Part shown: one piece after another, positions 60,087 through 64,000 of the stretch
How positions within the stretch are numbered: position 1 is the first letter of the stretch
How the letters are laid out: every line of letters starts with the position of its first letter
Source: Lepas anatifera
Taxonomy: Eukaryota; Arthropoda; Thecostraca; Lepadidae
Reading direction: 5' to 3'
DNA: 64,000 bases
Assembly: GCA_034440635.1 (NCBI GenBank)
Contig: JAOTON010001041.1
Span: forward strand, 100,873-164,872
Position numbers and translations under genes: made by a program
The notes under the pieces: model-generated
What the model saw: the letters and a program-made list of their open reading frames with translations, nothing else
Told to the model about the DNA's origin: nothing
Database searches by the model: none

Positions 60087-60653
60087 CAGTGATACCTTTC
60101 ACTGCGGCTCTATGCTAACCACACTCATACTCTTACTAACAATCTAACTGCCCTCTCACACTTCTCTTTTTCTCTGCTCGGCGGCTGCCCAGCCGGAGAG
60201 GGGAGCTGCAACCTCACCTGCAGGTTGCAGGGTAAATTCGTGGCACCCTGGCCAGGTGTTTAGCGCAGTTTCTAAAATATGAAAATTATTGATTTAACGG
60301 AGGATTTCGAGTAACGTAGACAAGAGGACATCAGTAGCTGACACACAAAATTCTAAATTCTAAATTCCAAATTCTAAATTTAAGGTCTTCAACCATAGAG
60401 ATAACCTTCGCACTCTACGGGTCTAAGTTTATAAAAAGAACTCCCTTGGCATGGCTATGCCATTGCCACGACTGTCCATTCGCAAGCTGAAACATCTTGC
60501 AACCCATTACTTGAAATAACTCCCACTGCTTTAACAGACTAAAGTAGCTTGCCCTCACGCAAAATTCTAAAATTCTCCCACACACTCCTTTAGAGGCGGG
60601 CAAAGGTGCTATGCATAGAACGCCTTATAAAAAGCCTTTGACTTTGACTTTGG
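60087..60653 (+). mobile_element. Hairpin-ended repeat family F, copy 1
   Basis: About 567 bp inserted in the I-like ORF2 fragment at ITELNY. Starts with CAGTGATACCTTTCACTG, ends TATAAAAAGCC followed by a (TTTGAC)n tail. The different tail from copy 2 argues for independent retroposition rather than duplication. Confidence 0.75.
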
Positions 60654-60689
60654 ATCGCCTTAACAATGCAAACCTGCTAAGCGGAGCTT

Positions 60690-62250
60690 GGCTGGTTGGT
60701 TGTTACGACTCCATCCACCAAAATCTTGCGAAGGAATCTACCTTCAGTCTGGACAAGGCCATCAGCCGAAAGGTGACAGGCAGCTATGAAATTATCCGGC
60801 ACCAAAAAAGACGTCCTTGTTAAAACCAGCAACGCTGCCTCAACCAAAGCCCTGCTTGGCATCAAAACTTTCGGATCGAAACCGGTGAGTTTCGCCATTC
60901 ATAGAATCTCTGAACTTCTACCGGGGCACAATTCGTGCGCCAGAGGCGTCCCACCTCTCTGAAGACGAAATCGAGCGCAACTTTGATTTTGAGGGCCAAA
61001 GTGTGCTCACCATTCAAAGACTCAATCTCCCCAAGCCCACCACAGAAAAAGCCCCTCACCGTAAAGACAATCGCTTCCTCGTCACCTTCGACACAAAGTG
61101 CCGAGATGACTGTGGCCGTGTCAAACTGGGCGACTGTGTCTACCCAGTGAAGCCGTTCTACCCCAACCCCATCAGGTGTCAAATCTGTCAAAGGTACGGC
61201 CACGTTGAGTCCAGCTGTAAAAACCCCGCCCCCGCTGTGGCAAGTGCAGTGCTGCAGCACCGAACCAAAGACTGCACCTCCCTTCTTAGCCCCTCGTGTG
61301 CTGCCTGTGGCGGCGCCCATGGGGTTACCGATCCTAAATTGCCCAGCCTGGCTCCGTGAAAGGAACACATGTAAATATGGTGGCTGAAAACGGAAAAGCT
61401 CCCCTTCGACCTGGCCCGCAAAAAGTGCGTGAGAGCGAAAAACGCCACTCCCTAACCCCAGGCACGTGGTGGCAAGGCCACTGCGGCAGCCCCCCAGCAC
61501 AGCTGGCCAGGCCACTCCTCAGCTCACCGCCTCCCAAAAGCGTCGCCCTTCGCCCCCTGATGGAGCCGCTAGTCACGGTACCCCCTTCGGCTGGCCATCC
61601 CCCATGTCATGCAAAACACGCACCTGGCTTACAGCACAAACACCTTTGGCGCAAGTGGACTCCCAAGACAGGCTGGACGTGATCCCCCAGCCAACCTCCA
61701 GCCTGTTCCGACTCCGGGTCTTCCGCCCAAAAGTACCACCGCCCCCAATCCGTCCCTCCCATGTCATCAGGAAGACCTGGTTATTTCAACGGGAAGGGCG
61801 GTACAAAGCAGCTCCCTCAGCAGGTGCCTAAGCTTTACCGTGTTTCCCCGCTCCCCCAGCCCCCTCCCACCCAAAAGTCACCGGTGCACCCCTCCCGAGG
61901 CGCCCGCCTACGGCGGGCGCCGGGACGGAAACACCAGAGTGGCAGCTACCCCCCCTTCCAGTGAAGATGTCAGCTGCCACTCAAACAGAAAAAGTCAGTG
62001 TGGCCACCCAAATCGAAATCCTCTCTCATGGACAGCAGCAAAGCTTCTGCCTCGCCTCAAGCACCGACGACCCGCCATTGTGGCTTCCTCAAACAGACCT
62101 GGCATGTCATTACATGCAATTCCAATTTGCCAGTGATTCCGACACGTCAAAGGTAGCAACAAGCGAACCTGATAGTGAGCTGCCCCGGGACGTCGAGTCT
62201 TACACAAATGCTGACAGCATCTCGGTCAAGCAGACTCTTCTGTAGAACAT
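60690..62250 (+). pseudogene. I-like element copy 2: ORF1 (gag-like)
   Basis: After the family F tail, an ORF1 appears in several frames. The N-terminal block is ISRKVTGSYEIIRH (60756 on), then DVLVKTSNAASTKALLGIKTFGSKPV, then a C-terminal block with SVLTIQRLNLPK, RFLVTF and LGDCVYPVKPFYPNPIRCQICQRYGH, a CCHC zinc knuckle C-x2-C-x4-H-x4-C. A second and a third knuckle are recognisable (CAACGGAHG) but damaged. The rest is Pro/Ser-rich with further frame changes. The product would bind element RNA. It lacks an intact frame. Confidence 0.75.
61899..61921. repeat. Perfect 9-bp GC hairpin
   Basis: GGCGCCCGC and GCGGGCGCC with a 5-base loop, inside the low-complexity part of ORF1. Confidence 0.7.
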
Positions 62251-62460
62251 AGTTATCTCATGTCGGCCTCCCCACTGCAGTTCAGTCTCATCCAAATCCC
62301 TCAGGCCCGGCAGCTCCCCCGGTGCCGACGAAACTCCGGTACACTCGGCACTCGTCCCCGCGTTTCCCACTACCAGCGACACAAGAGTAGCACACACATT
62401 CCTATCACCTCCGCCCCCGTCCCCGCAAAACCCCCTCAGCATCTAAGACATTAAATCACC

Positions 62461-64000
62461 ATGGGTTCAATTCTCCAATGGAACAAAAACAGTCTAATTG
62501 GGAAATTCCCCTTATTTAAATCAATCTTTGCTTGAGAAAAGAAGCCCGTGGTAGTAGCAGCACTCAAAGAAACCCTCTTTAATGATCAATGATAACAACA
62601 AATTCAAAATCTCGGGTTACTCTTGGTACCGCCAAAAATGTAAACGCTACCGTCCGTCAAAAGAGGCACTGCCATCCTTATTGAAAATAGCATCCCTCAC
62701 AGCCAAGTGCCTTTGGTTACGCCACTCGACTGTGTCGCTTCTTATCAATGTAGAAATTCAGAACGTCAAATTGACGGTGATTTCACTCGTACATCTCTCC
62801 AAGCGATCTGGCCCGTCGGCTCCGGGACCCTCGCCCAGAACCTTGTGCTGGCACAAATTCCCGGCCCTTTGCTACTACTTCGGAGACTTTGAACGGTCAT
62901 TCGCCTATCCCTCATGGGGCAGCGCCGCAGCCACCAATCTTGCAGAGGCGAAATCATCTATGACGCAAATCAGACTCTCAAATCTAGTTATCTTAAATAA
63001 CGGCGCTCCGACCCACCAAGCAATGCGCGGTGGCTATTCTGACACTGCCATTGACATCCTCGTGCTGCTCTCCTAGAATTGCGCCACTGCCTTCCCCTGG
63101 GAAGTCGAAGACAACCCAGGAGATGAGCGATCACCTCCAATAAAAAATTGGTATTCCCATTCGGGGCTCAATCGACCATGTTACTCCTGTTACCCCTCGC
63201 TGGAATCTAAAACGTGCCGACTGGAACAAGTTTGAGGCAGAGAGGTCAACCTCACACTTGTCACCGGAGGTGACCCGACTCGGCAGACATTGACTCGGTA
63301 CTAAGAGCCTTCAGCTAAACAAGCAGCCACATTGTGCAATACCAAAAAGTCAAGGCCCTTCGACAGGAAAAAAGAGCCCCATGGTGGAATGCAGAGACAG
63401 CGCACACGCCAAAGCTCAAATGATTAAGAATTAGCCAGGAAAGCCTACGAGGAGGAGGGCACACAACCCTACCTCATAATGCTCTCCAGGCAGCCAAAGC
63501 CCACTTTCAAAACACGCGCAAGTGGGTCCAAAAAGATAGTAACAACGCCTTCGTTTCTAAATTCAACCGCTTTACACCCATTCTCTCAGTCAAATCTCAA
63601 ATTTCAAACCATTGGAGCTTTCTCTGCGAAACTGACTGCCTCGTGGACCCTTCCCTCAACTGACAATCTCCGGCCCAAAACATCACGGCACCCAAGGAAG
63701 TCATGGACGCCTTTGTGAAATCATTGCAACGGCGTTGCAGCCAACAGTTCCTAAAACCAGCGCTCAAGAGACCAGGCCGAATGGTGCAAACGCCGCACAT
63801 TCTTCAATTCTAGTAATCAGGAGTACTATAACGTACCTTTCATACAATAAGGTAAGGTATGTAAGGTAGGTAAGAAGAGACCGAACTAAATTACTCCATT
63901 AGCAAATGTGGAAACACTGCAGTGGGCCCGGATGAAATTCACCACTCTCCCTACAGGCACCTCAGCTTCAGATGTGCACTAAAATATCTTCTCTCGGCCA
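62461..64000 (+). pseudogene. I-like element copy 2: ORF2, cut off by the window end
   Basis: ATG at 62461 (MGSILQWNKNSLIGKFPLF) starts the endonuclease. An early stop follows at 62533. Later pieces include SGYSWYRQKC, a garbled YYFGDFERSFAYPSWGSA standing for the L-L-G-D-F-N-A-H motif, SD(R)SPP at the Asp-His position and the EKRAPWWNAETAHAKAQM linker, here with both Trp codons kept, unlike copy 1. Frame changes and stops are numerous. The last bases approach the reverse transcriptase G-P-D motif at about 63925. Confidence 0.72.

Overview
The window looks like a repeat-dominated stretch of an animal nuclear genome. Every protein signature I can name comes from a eukaryotic transposable element: I-superfamily and L1/Tx1-type non-LTR retrotransposons, a CR1/Jockey-like retroelement tail, a P-element transposase, a PIF/Harbinger transposon and many hAT-type non-autonomous elements. 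There are spliced-looking exons, tRNA-derived Pol III promoters and long satellites, and no bacterial gene organisation. The element mix fits an invertebrate, possibly an arthropod, but nothing here fixes the species. I found no host gene I can name; two short open segments (34230-34664 and 44884-45108, both minus) read like protein but are unidentified.

Layout. 1-13839: the 3' part of a decayed I-superfamily retrotransposon (plus strand; ORF1 with zinc knuckles, ORF2 with endonuclease, reverse transcriptase and RNase H). A 1.87-kb hAT-type element lies in ORF1 (8-bp target duplication) and a 7.0-kb L1/Tx1-type retrotransposon lies antisense in ORF2 (14-bp target duplication). 13840-23600: gene-free DNA with small hAT-type elements that have exact 8-bp target duplications, a 56-bp tandem repeat, GTGGACC-rich clusters, AGGTCA half-site clusters and a dispersed palindromic repeat family. 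26017-33796: an 887-bp direct repeat (two differences seen) flanking 6.0 kb of GC-rich minisatellite that itself contains a 3.4-kb hAT-type element with an exact target duplication. 35249-37776: a satellite of about 35 units, 70 bp on the left and 76 bp on the right. 39327-39453: a pure CT microsatellite.

44884-51250: an unidentified coding fragment, microsatellites, one copy of a hairpin-ended repeat (its second copy is inverted at 60087-60653), a P-element/THAP9-like transposase remnant and a foldback repeat. 53560-57788: the tail of a CR1/Jockey-like retroelement split by a 3,488-bp Harbinger transposon with 62-bp terminal inverted repeats and a TTA duplication. 58669-58866: another hAT-type element. 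59378-64000: two copies in the same orientation of a second I-like retrotransposon, the second running off the window.

The genes do not form a pathway. The order of insertion can be read from the nesting: the I element is older than the hAT and L1 elements inside it, and the CR1/Jockey-like fragment is older than the Harbinger inside it.
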